From NCBI RefSeq assembly GCF_023674425.1, contig NZ_CP098401.1, positions 1,364,001 through 1,428,000 on the forward strand: 64,000 nt of DNA. The letters run 5' to 3'. A model generated the notes under the pieces. The model did not search any database and had not been told where the DNA came from. It worked only from the letters and a program-made list of their open reading frames with translations. Source of the DNA: Sphingomonas donggukensis (GTDB taxonomy: Bacteria; Pseudomonadota; Alphaproteobacteria; Sphingomonadales; Sphingomonadaceae). Shown piece by piece: positions 1 through 9,620 of the stretch. Position numbers and translations under genes: made by a program. Position 1 is the first letter of the stretch. Each line of letters begins with the position of its first letter.

Positions 1-357
1 CTGCCCGCCCCAGCCGGCGTCGGGCGGCAGCGCCACCACCACCCACGCCATGAACGCCATGAACAGCAGCGCGGCAAACCCCGTCCAGATCACGCGGCGC
101 GCACGGGCATAGCCATACACTTCGGTCAGGATGTCGCCGATGATGTAGCTGACGGGAAAGAACACCACCCCCGCGCCGAACGCCCAGGTGCCGATGCCGG
201 GCACGTCGAGCACCGCGCGCTTCGACGCGCCGATCAGGTTCGACAGCAGCAGGATGGTGACGAACGCCGCCATGACGACGTCGAAATAGCGGAACTGCCC
301 GCCCGCCACGTCGCGCGCATCGACCTGCGCCGTCGCCTGGTGATCCCCCCGATCCAT
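1..357 (-). CDS. yhhQ: Queuosine precursor transporter (VUT/DUF165 family), 5' part
   Basis: This is the first 119 codons of a multi-pass inner-membrane protein cut by the left edge. Family members import queuosine precursors (preQ0/preQ1) for tRNA modification. The visible part has a hydrophilic leader of about 25 residues, then FVTILLLSNLIGAS, the hydrophobic segment containing VVFFPVSYIIGDILTEVYGY, and a third helix. The short stretch SYIIGDILTEVYGY is the family hallmark. The ATG at 357 opens the only frame that fits. It is transcribed away from the tRNA gene. The C-terminal half is outside the window, so substrate residues there cannot be judged. Confidence 0.85.
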   Translation of the reverse strand, partial: MDRGDHQATAQVDARDVAGGQFRYFDVVMAAFVTILLLSNLIGASKRAVLDVPGIGTWAFGAGVVFFPVSYIIGDILTEVYGYARARRVIWTGFAALLFMAFMAWVVVALPPDAGWGGQ

Positions 358-376
358 GCCCCCTTTATGATCGCGG

Positions 377-405
377 TTGGACGCGCCCGCAATCCGCGCT
401 AACGC
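377..405 (+). promoter_or_regulatory. Possible housekeeping promoter for tRNA-Arg
   Basis: TTGGAC at 377-382 and TAACGC at 400-405 are separated by 17 nt, and the tRNA gene begins 13 nt after the -10 element. The -35 is close to the sigma-70 consensus. The -10 is weak but of a kind common in high-GC alphaproteobacteria. This is a by-eye match only. Confidence 0.35.
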
Positions 406-418
406 ATTGGGCCACCGC

Positions 419-495
419 GCGCCCGTAGCTCAGCTGGATAGAGCAAGGAGCTTCTACCTCCTCGGTCGGGGGTTCGAATCCCTCCGGGCGCGCCA
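419..495 (+). tRNA. tRNA-Arg (anticodon UCU)
   Basis: The sequence folds into a full cloverleaf. The acceptor stem pairs GCGCCCG (419-425) with CGGGCGC (485-491), followed by discriminator G and an encoded CCA end at 493-495. The D arm is GCTC/GAGC, the anticodon stem is AGGAG/CTCCT around loop CTTCTAC, and the T arm contains GGTTCGAATC. The anticodon TCT reads the rare AGA and AGG arginine codons. The gene lies between yhhQ (opposite strand) and obg. Confidence 0.97.
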
Positions 496-538
496 GGCCT
501 CTCACAGCCGTGTCGCTTTGCCCGCGCGAAGTCGCTAG

Positions 539-1600
<1,062 letters not shown>

Positions 1601-1653
1601 GCTGTCGATGCGGCTGATTGGCGCGCGCGTCCTGCCGCGCTAACGCTGTCGTC

Positions 1654-2754
1654 ATGGTGTTCGCGCCCGCCACCTGCCCGCGACTGATCGTGAAGATCGG
1701 ATCGGCGCTTCTCGTCCATCCCGGCGGTGCGGTGCGGCGCGACTGGCTGGCGGGGATCGCTGCGGACATTGCCGCGCGGATCGCGGAGGGTCAGCAGGTG
1801 GCGGTGGTGTCGTCCGGCGCGATCGCGCTCGGCGCGCGGCGGCTGGGCCTGGCGAAGGGCGGCCGCGCCAGCCTGGAGGATGCGCAGGCCGCCGCCGCGG
1901 TCGGGCAGATCGCGCTGTCGCAGGTGTGGGCCGAGGTGCTGGGGCATGAGAGGCTGACCGCTGCGCAGATGCTCGTGACCCTCGACGATCTGGAGGATCG
2001 CCGGCGGTACCTCAACGCCTCGGCCACGCTCGACAGGCTGCTGTCGCTCGGCGTCGTGCCGGTCATCAACGAAAACGACAGCGTCGCGACCGCCGAGATC
2101 CGCTTCGGCGACAACGACCGGCTCGCCGCGCGCGTGGCGCAGGCGGCGGGGGCGGCAGGCGTCGTGCTGCTGAGCGATATCGACGGGCTGTACGACCGCA
2201 ATCCCGCCCTCCCCGGCGCCGAGCATATCGCGGTGGTCGAGCGGATCGATTCCGCCATCGAGGCGATGGCCGATCGCGGCTCGGCTTCGGGCATGGGTTC
2301 GGGCGGCATGGTATCGAAGATCGCGGCGGCGAAGATCGCGTGCGCGGCGGGCGCCGCGCTTGCCATCGCCAGCGGCCATGCCGAGCGCCCGCTGGCGGCC
2401 GACGCGCGCCACACGCTGTTCGTGCCCGAACGCCGCGCCCGCGCGCGCAAGGCGTGGCTGGCCGGGCGCCTGACCGCGAAGGGCAGCATCGTCGTCGATG
2501 CCGGCGCCGCCCGCGCGCTGACGCAGGGCAACAGCCTGCTCGCGGTCGGCGCGACCGGCGTGCGCGGCATGTTCTTCCGCGGCGACCTGGTGACGATCGA
2601 GGGGCCGGCGGGGCCGCTCGCCCGGGGCTTGGCGGAGTACGACGCCGCCGATGTTGCCCGCCTGCTCGGCACGCACAGCGAGCACCAGGCCGCGATCCTC
2701 GACTATGCCCCGCGCGCCGCGCTGGTCCATCGCAACCACATGGCGCTGCTGTGA
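1654..2754 (+). CDS. proB: Glutamate 5-kinase
   Basis: This enzyme phosphorylates glutamate to gamma-glutamyl phosphate, the first step of proline synthesis. The 366-residue protein has an amino-acid kinase domain (PRLIVKIGSALLV near the start, VVSSGAIALG, NENDSVAT, and GMGSGGMVSKIAAAKIA) followed by a C-terminal PUA domain with KGSIVVDAGAARAL. The ATG at 1654 gives the usual length. An upstream TTG at 1618 would add 12 unlikely residues. proA is not seen nearby. The stop overlaps the GTG start of the next gene by 4 nt, which implies coupled translation with a lipid gene. Confidence 0.95.
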   Translation: MVFAPATCPRLIVKIGSALLVHPGGAVRRDWLAGIAADIAARIAEGQQVAVVSSGAIALGARRLGLAKGGRASLEDAQAAAAVGQIALSQVWAEVLGHERLTAAQMLVTLDDLEDRRRYLNASATLDRLLSLGVVPVINENDSVATAEIRFGDNDRLAARVAQAAGAAGVVLLSDIDGLYDRNPALPGAEHIAVVERIDSAIEAMADRGSASGMGSGGMVSKIAAAKIACAAGAALAIASGHAERPLAADARHTLFVPERRARARKAWLAGRLTAKGSIVVDAGAARALTQGNSLLAVGATGVRGMFFRGDLVTIEGPAGPLARGLAEYDAADVARLLGTHSEHQAAILDYAPRAALVHRNHMALL

Positions 2755-3653
2755 GGATCGCGGTCACCGGCGCCACCGGCTTTGTCGGCACGCGGCTGCT
2801 GGCGCTCGCGCGCGAGGGCGGCGTGGCGGTGAGCGCGCTGACTCGCCGTCCGCGCGACGACGCGGAGGGTGTAACATGGGTCGAAGGCGCGCTCGATGAC
2901 GCCGCTGCGCTGCTGCGGCTCGCCACGGGTGCGGATGCGGTGGTCCACGTCGCCGGCGTCGTGAACGCGCCGGACCGCGCAGGGTTCGTCGCGGGTAATG
3001 TCGAGGGCACGCGCAACATCCTCTCCGCTGCGCGCGACGCCGGGGTCGCGCGGTTCGTCCACGTCTCCTCCCTCGCCGCGCGCGAGCCCGGCCTGTCGGA
3101 GTACGGCGCGACGAAGGCGGACGCGGAAGGGCTCGTCGAGGGGTCGGGCCTCGCCTGGGACATGGTGCGCCCGCCTGCGATCTACGGACCCGGCGACCGT
3201 GAGATGCTCGACCTGTTCCGCATTGCCCGGCTGGGGGTCGCGCTGTTGCCGCCGGGCGGACGGATGTCGGCGATCCATGTCGACGACCTCTCCCGCCTGC
3301 TGCTCACGCTCGCCAAGGCGCCGGCGGCGCACCGCATCTACGAAGTCGACGACGGACGAGCCGGCGGATGGAGCCACGCCGCCTTCGCCCGCGCGATCGG
3401 CGATGCGCTGGGCAAGCGGGTCCGCCCGATCGCCCTGCCCCGCCGCCTGCTGAACCTGGGCGCGCGGGTGGATTCGCTGGTGCGCGGCACCGGCGCCAAG
3501 CTGACGCCCGACCGCGTGTCCTATTTCTGTCACCCAGACTGGGTGGCCGATCCGCTCAAACGCCCGCCGCCCGACCTGTGGCACCCGGCCATCGCCACGC
3601 CCGACGGCCTCGCCGCGACCGCGGCATGGTATCGCGCGAACGGCCTGCTATAG
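2751..3653 (+). CDS. cerR: NAD(P)-dependent epimerase-like reductase, probable ceramide reductase
   Basis: This 300-residue extended short-chain dehydrogenase opens with the Rossmann motif AVTGATGFVGTR and carries the YGATK (YxxxK) catalytic pair near residue 120. On sequence alone it is an NDUFA9-like epimerase. The ceramide role is inferred from position. It directly precedes a dedicated acyl carrier protein and serine palmitoyltransferase, as the Caulobacter CerR enzyme does, and that enzyme reduces the keto group of the sphingolipid backbone. The GTG start at 2751 overlaps the proB stop by 4 nt. The alternative is a generic nucleotide-sugar epimerase, but no sugar genes are near. Confidence 0.7.
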   Translation: MRIAVTGATGFVGTRLLALAREGGVAVSALTRRPRDDAEGVTWVEGALDDAAALLRLATGADAVVHVAGVVNAPDRAGFVAGNVEGTRNILSAARDAGVARFVHVSSLAAREPGLSEYGATKADAEGLVEGSGLAWDMVRPPAIYGPGDREMLDLFRIARLGVALLPPGGRMSAIHVDDLSRLLLTLAKAPAAHRIYEVDDGRAGGWSHAAFARAIGDALGKRVRPIALPRRLLNLGARVDSLVRGTGAKLTPDRVSYFCHPDWVADPLKRPPPDLWHPAIATPDGLAATAAWYRANGLL

Positions 3654-3699
3654 CCTGCCGCCAAACCCGCGCCGCATTTGGCGCCCAGAGGATGTTCGC

Positions 3700-3942
3700 A
3701 TGACCGACCGCGCCGCCATTTTCGACACCGTCGCCGCCCAGATCGAACCGTTCAACAAGAAGGGCGTGGCGCTCTCCGAGGCGACCACGTTCCAGGGCGA
3801 CCTGGAGTGGGACAGCCTGACCGTCATGGATTTCGTCGCCGCGATCGAGGACGAATTCGAGATCATCATCACGATGAACATGCAGGCCGAGATCGAAACC
3901 GTCGGCCAGCTGGTCGATGCCGTCGCCAAGCTGAAGGGCTGA
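3700..3942 (+). CDS. acpR: Sphingolipid-dedicated acyl carrier protein
   Basis: This 80-residue protein has the phosphopantetheine site Ser39 in the motif WDSLTV, preceded by an acidic helix, and continues as an ordinary carrier fold. It differs from the housekeeping AcpP, which has DSLDTVEL and usually sits beside fabD/fabF. The spt gene starts 4 nt after its stop. In Caulobacter the equivalent AcpR is thought to supply the acyl chain for condensation with serine, after loading by the ligase AasR. No AasR-like gene is seen in this window. The name is assigned from context and similarity of layout. Confidence 0.8.
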   Translation: MTDRAAIFDTVAAQIEPFNKKGVALSEATTFQGDLEWDSLTVMDFVAAIEDEFEIIITMNMQAEIETVGQLVDAVAKLKG

Positions 3943-3946
3943 TCCG

Positions 3947-5200
3947 ATGACCGATGCAGGCCTTGCGACCGAAAAGCCGGTGGTCGAACCGGGCGGCGAG
4001 CGCGACCTGATGTCGAAGTTCGACGCGCTGATCGCCGAGCGCCAGGCGTTGATCGACACCGGCGTCACCGATCCCTTCGCGATCGTGATGGACGAGGTGA
4101 AGTCGCCGACGCAGGCCGTCATCAAGGGCCGCGAGACGATTCTGCTCGGCACTTACAATTACATGGGCATGACGTTCGATGCCGACGTCATCCAGGCGGG
4201 CAAGGACGCGCTCGACCAGTTCGGGTCGGGCACCAACGGCAGCCGGATGCTCAACGGCACGTTCCGCGACCACATGGAAGTCGAGGAGGCGCTGCGCGAC
4301 TTCTACGGCGTCAGCGGCGCGATCGTGTTCTCGACCGGGTACATGGCCAACCTCGGCATGATCTCGACGCTCGCGGGCAAGGGCGACTACGTCATCCTCG
4401 ACGCCGACAGCCACGCCTCGATCTACGATGGCTGCAAGCAGGGCGTCGCCGAAATCGTCCGCTTTCGCCACAATTCGGTCGAGGATCTCGACAAGCGCCT
4501 CGGGCGCCTGCCCGCCGAGGCCGGCAAGCTGGTGGTGCTGGAGGGCGTCTATTCGATGCTCGGCGACATCGCGCCGCTCAAGGAAATGGTCGCGGTCGCC
4601 AAGAAGCACGGCGCGATGGTGCTCTCCGACGAGGCGCACTCGATGGGCTTCTACGGCCCCAACGGGCGCGGCGTGTATGAGGACATGGGGCTGGAGGCGG
4701 ACGTCGATTTCGTCGTCGGCACTTTCTCGAAATCGGTCGGCACGGTCGGCGGCTTCTGCGTGTCGAACCACCCGAAGTTCGAGGCGATCCGCCTCGCCTG
4801 CCGCCCCTATATCTTCACCGCGAGTTTGCCGCCGTCGGTCGTCGCCACCGCGGCGGTGTCGATCCGCAAGCTCAAGACCGCGCACGAAAAGCGCGCCCGG
4901 CTGTGGGACAATGCCCGCACGCTGCACGGCGGGCTGAAGGCGCTGGGCTTCAAGCTCGGCACCGAGAGCCCCGACAGCGCCATCATCGCGGTCATCCTCG
5001 ACGATCAGGAACAGGCGGTCGCGATGTGGCAGGCGCTGCTCGACGGCGGTCTGTACGTGAACATGGCGCGCCCGCCGGCGACGCCGGCGGGGACGTTCCT
5101 GCTGCGCTGTTCGCTCTGCGCCGAACACACGCCCGAACAGATCCGGACCGTGCTCGGCATGTTCGAGGCGGCGGGCCGCGCGGTGGGCGTGCTCGCCTGA
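3947..5200 (+). CDS. spt: Serine palmitoyltransferase
   Basis: This PLP enzyme condenses serine with a fatty acyl thioester to make 3-ketosphinganine, the committed step of sphingolipid synthesis. The 417-residue length matches the soluble Sphingomonas enzyme. Hallmarks in order are LLGTYNYMGMTF, GSGTNGSRMLNGT, DADSHASIYDG, the cofactor-binding LSDEAHSMGF, and the Schiff-base lysine Lys262 in GTFSKSVGTVGG. The C-terminal stretch RPPATPAGTFLLRCS shapes the active site in this family. The ATG at 3947 follows the acpR stop by 4 nt. Codon use does not differ visibly from its neighbours, consistent with a core gene. Confidence 0.97.
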   Translation: MTDAGLATEKPVVEPGGERDLMSKFDALIAERQALIDTGVTDPFAIVMDEVKSPTQAVIKGRETILLGTYNYMGMTFDADVIQAGKDALDQFGSGTNGSRMLNGTFRDHMEVEEALRDFYGVSGAIVFSTGYMANLGMISTLAGKGDYVILDADSHASIYDGCKQGVAEIVRFRHNSVEDLDKRLGRLPAEAGKLVVLEGVYSMLGDIAPLKEMVAVAKKHGAMVLSDEAHSMGFYGPNGRGVYEDMGLEADVDFVVGTFSKSVGTVGGFCVSNHPKFEAIRLACRPYIFTASLPPSVVATAAVSIRKLKTAHEKRARLWDNARTLHGGLKALGFKLGTESPDSAIIAVILDDQEQAVAMWQALLDGGLYVNMARPPATPAGTFLLRCSLCAEHTPEQIRTVLGMFEAAGRAVGVLA

Positions 5201-5262
5201 CGCCCCGGACCTGATGCGCCGCCTTTCCCCGCACCGCGCGGTCCTGTAAGGCGGGCGCCGCG

Positions 5263-7233
5263 ATGAGCGACCGGGGACTGACGAACAGCGTGGACTGGGT
5301 CCGTGCCCGCTGGCGCACGATCACGATGGTGATCGTCGCGGTGCTGGGCGCGGCGGTGCTGACTGCGCTGGTCACCGCGCTCGGTGCGTCGAACCGTGCC
5401 CGCGACCGCGCGCTCAGCCTGCAATCGCACAGTTTCGAGGTGATGATCCTCACCCGCTCGCTCGCCGGGACGATCGCCAAGGCCGAGGCGACGCTGGGCC
5501 GCTTCGTCATCAGCGGGGACAAGGCGATCGGGCGCCGCTTCCAGGACGGCTGGACGCAGGCGGGGCAGCAGATCGACCGGCTGGACGTGCTGGCGCGCGA
5601 CAACGACATGCAGCGCGCGCGCGTCGATGCGCTGCGTACCGCCTACCGCGTGCGCGGCGACCAATTGTCGCTGATCGCGCTCAGCACCAACTATCGCAAG
5701 AACGACCAGGCGCTCGCCCGCTACTATGCCGCCAGCGACGACCAGGCGCTGAAGGATATCGACCGCCTGCTGCAGGGGTTCATCGACACCGAGCGCCTGT
5801 TGCTGTCCCGGCGCACCGCCGATGCGCAGGCGACGATCGAGCGGTCGAATACCGCGGCCAAGGTGTTCGCGGGCTTCGGTATCGCCATCCTGCTCGGCGC
5901 GATCGCGCTCGGCTGGCTGACGGTGCGTGCGCAGACCGACCGCGCGATCGCCGCCGCCGAGGCCGATAGCGAGCGCCAGCGCGCCGAGGATCTGGAAGCA
6001 GCCGTCGTCGCCGCGACCGATGAACTCCATGCCGAGGCGCGCGAGCGCGAGGCGGCGGAAGCGCAGCTGCGCCAGATCCAGAAGCTCGACGCGGTCGGCC
6101 AGCTGACCGGCGGGATCGCGCATGATTTCAACAACATGCTCGCGGTCGTGCTCGGCGGGATCGAGCTTGCCAAGCGCCGCCATGCCGAGGGTAGCGACGA
6201 GGTCGGACGCCATCTCGACAGCGCGGCGGAGGGCGCCAACCGCGCGTCCGCCCTCACCCGACGGCTGCTCGCCTTCGCCCGTGCCGAACCGCTGCTGCCG
6301 CAGGCGGTGGAGGCGCGGACGCTGATCGACGGCATGTCCGACCTGATCGACCGGACCTTGGGCGACGCCATCCGGGTGGAAACCGTCCACGATTCGGCGG
6401 GGTGGCACGTGTGGGTCGATCGCCACGGGCTGGAGAACGCGATCCTCAATCTCGCGGTCAACGCCCGCGACGCGATGGACGGGCGCGGCGCGCTGACCAT
6501 CGCCACCGGCACGACAACGCTCGGTGACGGCAGCGTCGGCCAGTGCGTCGCCGGCGACTATGTCACCATCGCGGTCAGCGACACCGGCTGCGGCATGACC
6601 GCCGACGTGATCGAGCGGGTGTACGAGCCGTTCTTCACGACCAAACCGGTCGGCAAGGGGACCGGCCTGGGGCTCAGCCAGATCTTCGGCTTCGTCCAGC
6701 AGACCGGCGGAGAGATCGGCATCGCGTCGCAGCCGGGCGCGGGCACGACGGTCACCCTGTACCTGCCCCGCCACGCCGCCGCCCCGCCGGCCGCGGAGCC
6801 CACCGCACTGCCCGACGCCGCCCTGCCCCATGCCGCGACCCGCAGCCTCGACATCCTGGTCGTCGAGGACGACCTGCGCGTGCTGTCGGCGACCATCGAC
6901 GTGCTAGTCGACCTCGGCCACCGCCCGCTGCCCTGCCCCGATCCGCTGACCGTGGAGGAGGTGGTGGCGGGCGCCGCCGCCATCGATCTCGTGATATCGG
7001 ACGTGCTGATGCCGGGTCGCACCGGCCCCGAAGTGATCGCGGCGATCGCCCCGCGCCTGCCCGACGCCGCCGTGCTGTACGTCACGGGCTTTGCCGGAGA
7101 AGCCGCCGAGCACGACGATTTCGGCGGGCGCGTCGTCCTCCGCAAACCCTATACGATCGCGGCGCTGGAAGTTGCGATCGACAAGGCGATGGCGGCGCGC
7201 GACGCAGCCCCGGCACGCCGCAGCGCGGCCTGA
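5263..7233 (+). CDS. CHASE3-type hybrid sensor histidine kinase with receiver domain
   Basis: This 656-residue protein has a transmembrane helix near residues 20-45, a predicted periplasmic helical CHASE3-like region to about residue 200 and a second helix near 205-225. A short coiled coil rich in Glu and Arg leads to the HisKA domain. The phospho-acceptor is His287 in GGIAHDFNNML. The ATPase has the N box NAILNLAVNARDAMDG and G boxes DTGCGMT and GKGTGLGLS. The C-terminal receiver carries Asp580 in VISDVLMPG. The gene sits between spt and lptF, 62 nt after spt. Its signal is unknown; an envelope or lipid cue is a guess from position. No separate output regulator is adjacent. Confidence 0.88.
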   Translation: MSDRGLTNSVDWVRARWRTITMVIVAVLGAAVLTALVTALGASNRARDRALSLQSHSFEVMILTRSLAGTIAKAEATLGRFVISGDKAIGRRFQDGWTQAGQQIDRLDVLARDNDMQRARVDALRTAYRVRGDQLSLIALSTNYRKNDQALARYYAASDDQALKDIDRLLQGFIDTERLLLSRRTADAQATIERSNTAAKVFAGFGIAILLGAIALGWLTVRAQTDRAIAAAEADSERQRAEDLEAAVVAATDELHAEAREREAAEAQLRQIQKLDAVGQLTGGIAHDFNNMLAVVLGGIELAKRRHAEGSDEVGRHLDSAAEGANRASALTRRLLAFARAEPLLPQAVEARTLIDGMSDLIDRTLGDAIRVETVHDSAGWHVWVDRHGLENAILNLAVNARDAMDGRGALTIATGTTTLGDGSVGQCVAGDYVTIAVSDTGCGMTADVIERVYEPFFTTKPVGKGTGLGLSQIFGFVQQTGGEIGIASQPGAGTTVTLYLPRHAAAPPAAEPTALPDAALPHAATRSLDILVVEDDLRVLSATIDVLVDLGHRPLPCPDPLTVEEVVAGAAAIDLVISDVLMPGRTGPEVIAAIAPRLPDAAVLYVTGFAGEAAEHDDFGGRVVLRKPYTIAALEVAIDKAMAARDAAPARRSAA

Positions 7234-7320
7234 TCGCCCCGTCCGATTTTGCGGTGGCGTCCGACAGCCGGCGGGGTATAGCGGGGGCCATTCCCGTCGA
7301 AGGCAAGCAAACCACCCTCC

Positions 7321-8526
7321 ATGAAGTCGCTCGATCGCTACATGGCCCGCCTGATCGCGGTTCCGCTGCTCTCGACGCTGGTGATCTCGGCGATGCTGCT
7401 GATCCTCGACCGCATGCTGCGCCTGTTCGACTTCGTCGCGACGGAGGGTGGACCGGTCAGCGTCGTGTGGAAGATGCTGGCCAATCTGCTGCCCGAATAT
7501 CTCGGCCTCGGCATCCCGATCGGGCTGATGCTCGGCATCCTGCTCGCCTTCCGCAAGCTCGCGACCACGTCCGAACTCGACGTGCTGCGCGGCGTCGGCA
7601 TGAGCTACGGGCGCCTGCTGCGCGTGCCGTACATGTATGCGATCGTGCTGGCGGCGGTGAATCTGGCGATCGTCGGCTATGTCCAGCCCAAGGCGCGCTA
7701 TGCCTATGAGGGGCTGCGGTTCGAGCTGCGATCGGGCGCGCTCGGCGCGTCGATCAAGGTGGGCGAATTCACCAAGCTCGGCGACAAGCTGACGCTGCGC
7801 ATCGAGCAGAGCCGCGACAAGGGCGCGCGGCTGACCGGGATATTCGTGAACGCAAAGCCGAAGCCCGGCCAATGGGTGTCGGTGACCGCGGAGCGCGGCC
7901 AGTTCCTGCGCACCGACGACCCCGACGTCATCATCTTCCGCCTGACCAACGGCACGCTCGTCCACTACGCACCCGGCTACACCAGCCCCCGCGTATTGAG
8001 CTTCACCTCGCACGACCTGCCGATCGACCTGCCGCGGTTCGAGGCGTTCCGGATGCGCGGCAACACCGGGCTGGAGCGCACGCTGCCTGAGCTGGCCATC
8101 CTCGGCCATGACGCGCGCGTGAGCGAGAAGGAGCGTGATACCAGCCGTGCCGCCTTCCATTTCCGGCTGGTGGAGGTCGCAACGATCTTCCTGCTGCCGA
8201 TGCTCGCGCTGTCGCTCGGCGTACCGCCCAAGCGATCGACCTCGGCGCTCGGCGTGTTCCTGTCGATCGTGATGGTCGTCGCCTATCACAAGGTGAACGA
8301 ATACGCGCGCGACCTGGGCGGGCTGGGCCGCATCGACCCGCTGGTCGCGCTGTGGGGGCCGTTCCTGATCTTCGCTGCGCTGGTGATCTGGATGTATTGG
8401 CAGGTCGCCCATGTTCCCGGCGGCCAGCCGATCGGTGGCCTCGAGCGCGTGTCGGGCAAGGTCGCCGGCTGGCTGCGCCGACGCCTGTCGATCGCGCGGC
8501 CTCGAAACGAGGAGGCCGTGGCATGA
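7321..8526 (+). CDS. lptF: LptF-type permease subunit of the lipid export ABC transporter
   Basis: LptF and LptG form the inner-membrane channel of LptB2FG, which extracts lipopolysaccharide and pushes it onto the periplasmic bridge. This 401-residue protein begins MKSLDRYMARLIAVPLL, has three N-terminal membrane helices, a periplasmic beta-jellyroll region (about 130-270) and three C-terminal helices. The coupling-helix region contains LAFRKLATTSELDVLRGVGMS. Because sphingomonads have glycosphingolipid in place of lipopolysaccharide, and the gene lies in the sphingolipid region, the cargo here may be a sphingolipid. That is inference. Its stop overlaps the lptG start by 4 nt. Confidence 0.9.
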   Translation: MKSLDRYMARLIAVPLLSTLVISAMLLILDRMLRLFDFVATEGGPVSVVWKMLANLLPEYLGLGIPIGLMLGILLAFRKLATTSELDVLRGVGMSYGRLLRVPYMYAIVLAAVNLAIVGYVQPKARYAYEGLRFELRSGALGASIKVGEFTKLGDKLTLRIEQSRDKGARLTGIFVNAKPKPGQWVSVTAERGQFLRTDDPDVIIFRLTNGTLVHYAPGYTSPRVLSFTSHDLPIDLPRFEAFRMRGNTGLERTLPELAILGHDARVSEKERDTSRAAFHFRLVEVATIFLLPMLALSLGVPPKRSTSALGVFLSIVMVVAYHKVNEYARDLGGLGRIDPLVALWGPFLIFAALVIWMYWQVAHVPGGQPIGGLERVSGKVAGWLRRRLSIARPRNEEAVA

Positions 8527-9620
8527 AGATGCCGTCGTTCTTCCCGTCGCGCACGGTCACCATCTACATGGCGAAGCTGTTCGTGACGCGGACCTTTGCG
8601 GTGCTGTTCGCGCTGGTGCTGGTGCTACAGGCGCTCGACCTGCTCAGCGAATCCGGCCGTATCCTCGCCCATGCGGGCAATGGCGAGAGCGAAATCTGGC
8701 GCTACGTGTCTCTGCGCGCGCCGGAGATCATCTCGCGCTTCCTGCCTTTCTCGGTCCTGCTCGGCACGATCATCACGCTGTCGACCATGAACCAGAACAG
8801 CGAGATCATCTCGCTGAAGGCCGCCGGGCTGTCGGCGCACCAGGTGCTTGCACCGCTGATCGTCGCGGGGCTCGGCGTCGCGATCATCTCGTTCGCGTTC
8901 AACGACCGCATCGTCGCGCGCGCGACCGCGACGCTCGACCAGTGGCAGAAGGTCGATTACGGCCCGCTCCCCATCGACCGCGGCGACCGCGCCAACGTAT
9001 GGGTGCGCAGCGGCGACGACCTGATCCAGGTCGCGCAGATTCGCGGACGCGGGGACGCGGCCCAGCTTGGCGGCGTCAGCGTCTATGAGCGGCGCGGCGG
9101 CTCGCTTGCCTCGATCATCACCGCACCCGCCGGGCGCCGCGACGGCGACGGATGGCGGCTGGACGGCGCGCAACGCTTCGACGTGGCGACCGGCAAGCAG
9201 GCGGCGATCGGTACCACCGTCGTCGGGCGCGGCGTGCGCCCCGATCAGTTCACGCTGGCGAGCGTCGATGCCGATGGCCTGTCGTTCGGCGCGCTGCGTT
9301 CGGCGATCGACGACCTCGACGCCGCCGGTCGCCCGACCAAGGCGCTGGAGGGGTCGTTGTGGCACAAATTGTCGGGACCGCTGTCGGCGGTGCTGATGCC
9401 ACTGCTCGCCGCAGTCGCCGCATTCGGCGTGGCGCGATCGGGCAAGCTGTTCGTCCGCGCGGTGTCGGGCATGGCGCTGGGCTTTGCCTATTTCGTCGCC
9501 GACAATTTCGCGCTGGCGATGGGCAACCTCGGCGCCTACCCGCCGTTCCTCGCGGCCTGGGCGCCGTTCCTGCTGTTCCTGCTGGTCGGCGAAGCGGTGC
9601 TGGTCAGGACAGAGGAATAG
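8523..9620 (+). CDS. lptG: LptG-type permease subunit of the lipid export ABC transporter
   Basis: This is the partner permease of the preceding gene, 365 residues. It begins MKMPSFFPSRTVTIYMAKLF, followed by a first membrane helix (TFAVLFALVLVLQALDL). The coupling region is TLSTMNQNSEIISLKAAGLSAHQVLAPL. A periplasmic beta domain follows and the last helices contain LSGPLSAVLMPLLAAVAAFG. The ATG at 8523 within an ATGA overlap with lptF indicates coupled translation and roughly equal production of the two subunits. The 3' end overlaps the convergent desaturase gene by 17 nt. LptB, LptC, LptA and LptD are not in the window. Confidence 0.9.
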   Translation: MKMPSFFPSRTVTIYMAKLFVTRTFAVLFALVLVLQALDLLSESGRILAHAGNGESEIWRYVSLRAPEIISRFLPFSVLLGTIITLSTMNQNSEIISLKAAGLSAHQVLAPLIVAGLGVAIISFAFNDRIVARATATLDQWQKVDYGPLPIDRGDRANVWVRSGDDLIQVAQIRGRGDAAQLGGVSVYERRGGSLASIITAPAGRRDGDGWRLDGAQRFDVATGKQAAIGTTVVGRGVRPDQFTLASVDADGLSFGALRSAIDDLDAAGRPTKALEGSLWHKLSGPLSAVLMPLLAAVAAFGVARSGKLFVRAVSGMALGFAYFVADNFALAMGNLGAYPPFLAAWAPFLLFLLVGEAVLVRTEE

